From: Pseudomonadota bacterium
Lineage (GTDB): Bacteria > Pseudomonadota > Alphaproteobacteria > JAKJEU01
Assembly: GCA_022705265.1 (NCBI GenBank)
Contig: JAKJEU010000093.1
Span: 1 to 6,041, forward strand
DNA: 6,041 bases
Direction of reading: 5' to 3'
The position numbers and the translations under genes were made by a program. Of the stretch, positions 5,367 through 6,041 are shown one piece after another (the stretch's first letter is position 1; every line of letters starts with the position of its first letter). The notes under the pieces were generated by a model that was not told where the DNA came from, did not search any database, and saw only the letters and a program-made list of their open reading frames with translations.

Positions 5367-6041
5367 TATTTGAACCTTTCTAAGGCTTCTTTTAAATCAA
5401 TTTTGTTTTCGTACAAAGCTTTCCCCGTAATTGCATATTCGCAAGCAATTTTGTTAAGTTCGTCAAGGTCGTCCATGTTCGAAACACCGCCAGAAGCAAT
5501 TAATTTAACGGATTTATATTTTTCCTTAATTTCACGGTAAAGTTCAAGGCTTGGCCCTTGCAAAGTTCCATCTTTTGAAATATCGGTACATAAAAGGGTC
5601 GGGTTTTTAGAATGTTCTAAATAAAAATCAAGCAAATCGAATAAAGTTTTATCCGAATCTTCTAACCAACCGCTGATTAAGGCATAAGGAGTTCCATTTT
5701 TAATCCTTACATCAATACCAAGCACGATTTTGTCTTCGCCAAATTCTTTGATGAATTCTTTGGTAAGTTCTGGGTCATTTGCGGAAAGCGAACCGATTAT
5801 AACTCTTGAAACTCCGGCATCAAGGAGAGATTTAATATCCTCTCTTGTCCTTATTCCTCCGCCAACTTCGATTTTTAAATCAGGGTAGGAGGAGGCGATT
5901 TTTTTCAAAATTTCGGTTTGTCTTTTGCTTACATCTTTTGCACCGTCAAGGTCGACAATGTGCAACCAAGTCGCCCCAGCATCAACAAAGTTTTGAACCA
6001 TTTTTAAAGGGTCTTTTTCATACACGGTTTTTTTGTTGAAA
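5366..6041 (-). CDS. hisA: HisA, ProFAR isomerase, 5' end beyond the window
   Basis: HisA is the (beta/alpha)8-barrel isomerase that turns ProFAR into PRFAR in histidine synthesis. The reading frame is open to the right edge: upstream of GTG 6025 it reads FNKKT, and FNKKTVYEKDPLKM matches the usual HisA sequence, so that GTG encodes an internal valine. About 20 N-terminal residues are missing, including the strand-1 catalytic aspartate. Counting from the first visible Phe, landmarks are HIVDLDGAK (27-35), VGGGIR (59-64), SGW (123-125), CTDISKDGTL (151-160) with Asp153 as the second catalytic acid, ASGGVSN (182-188) and ITGKAL (204-209). The GG and GKAL segments form the phosphate sites. The stop shares one base with the hisI start (TAATG). 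No hisF lies between hisA and hisI, although it does in many operons. Confidence 0.96.
   Translation of the reverse strand, partial: FNKKTVYEKDPLKMVQNFVDAGATWLHIVDLDGAKDVSKRQTEILKKIASSYPDLKIEVGGGIRTREDIKSLLDAGVSRVIIGSLSANDPELTKEFIKEFGEDKIVLGIDVRIKNGTPYALISGWLEDSDKTLFDLLDFYLEHSKNPTLLCTDISKDGTLQGPSLELYREIKEKYKSVKLIASGGVSNMDDLDELNKIACEYAITGKALYENKIDLKEALERFK
5375..5378 (-). promoter_or_regulatory. Ribosome-binding site of hisI inside hisA
   Basis: AAGG (within GAAAGG) lies eight bases before the hisI ATG, inside the last codons of hisA, and supports the start that overlaps the hisA stop. Confidence 0.7.

Noticed and set aside
6023..6025. GTG as the start of hisA
   Set aside because: The frame stays open to the window edge and the residues before it (FNKKT) match HisA, so this codon is an internal Val.
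5845..6039. Open frame on the plus strand opposite hisA
   Set aside because: It is antisense to well-conserved hisA codons, has no recognisable domain, and no ribosome site was found.

Overview
The window comes from an AT-rich bacterium. 60-base lines counted by eye give about 33-45% GC in the conserved genes at the two ends and about 22-32% in the middle block. Genes are tightly packed, with clear Shine-Dalgarno sites (AGAGG, AAAGGTGAT, AAAGG), and TGA ends at least one gene, so the code looks standard. The lineage cannot be fixed from this sequence. HisA has motifs of the common bacterial type (LCTDISKDGTL, SGWLEDS) and HisI is a stand-alone protein rather than a HisIE fusion. No rRNA, tRNA, CRISPR array, insertion sequence or phage gene is visible.

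Layout, left to right. (1) Positions 76-852, plus strand: a stand-alone BPL_N protein, that is, a class I glutamine-amidotransferase-like fold resembling the N-terminal region of eukaryotic biotin-protein ligase. (2) Positions 839-4958, minus strand: three compact genes read from right to left. They are a 636-residue protein with an HEIGH zinc-metalloprotease motif, a 582-residue diverged paralogue with HEMGH, and a 162-residue protein with two membrane helices. (3) Positions 5037-6041, minus strand: hisI and the 3' part of hisA, both histidine biosynthesis genes, joined by a TAATG stop/start overlap. hisA runs off the right edge of the window.

The part least explained by known biology is the three-gene middle block. 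The two large proteins are clearly related to each other along their whole length: CFGL near the N-terminus, HExGH plus ExxAD, RNN, YNTS, FF-x-x-N-G...W, FKK-x-L-x-x-AK, and P-x-EL...K-P at the end. Several of these lie at identical spacing in both. I recognise neither protein as a named family beyond a probable zincin active site. They lie in the same reading frame, separated only by two consecutive stop codons, and the ribosome-binding site of the second includes the stop codon of the first. The second overlaps the membrane-protein gene by 32 nt. The arrangement suggests a coupled set of two cytosolic putative metallopeptidases and a small membrane partner, but function is inference only.

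Two start sites need correcting. The first zincin-like gene should start at ATG 4958, not at the TTG six bases upstream. The GTG at 6025 in hisA is an internal valine codon, not a start.
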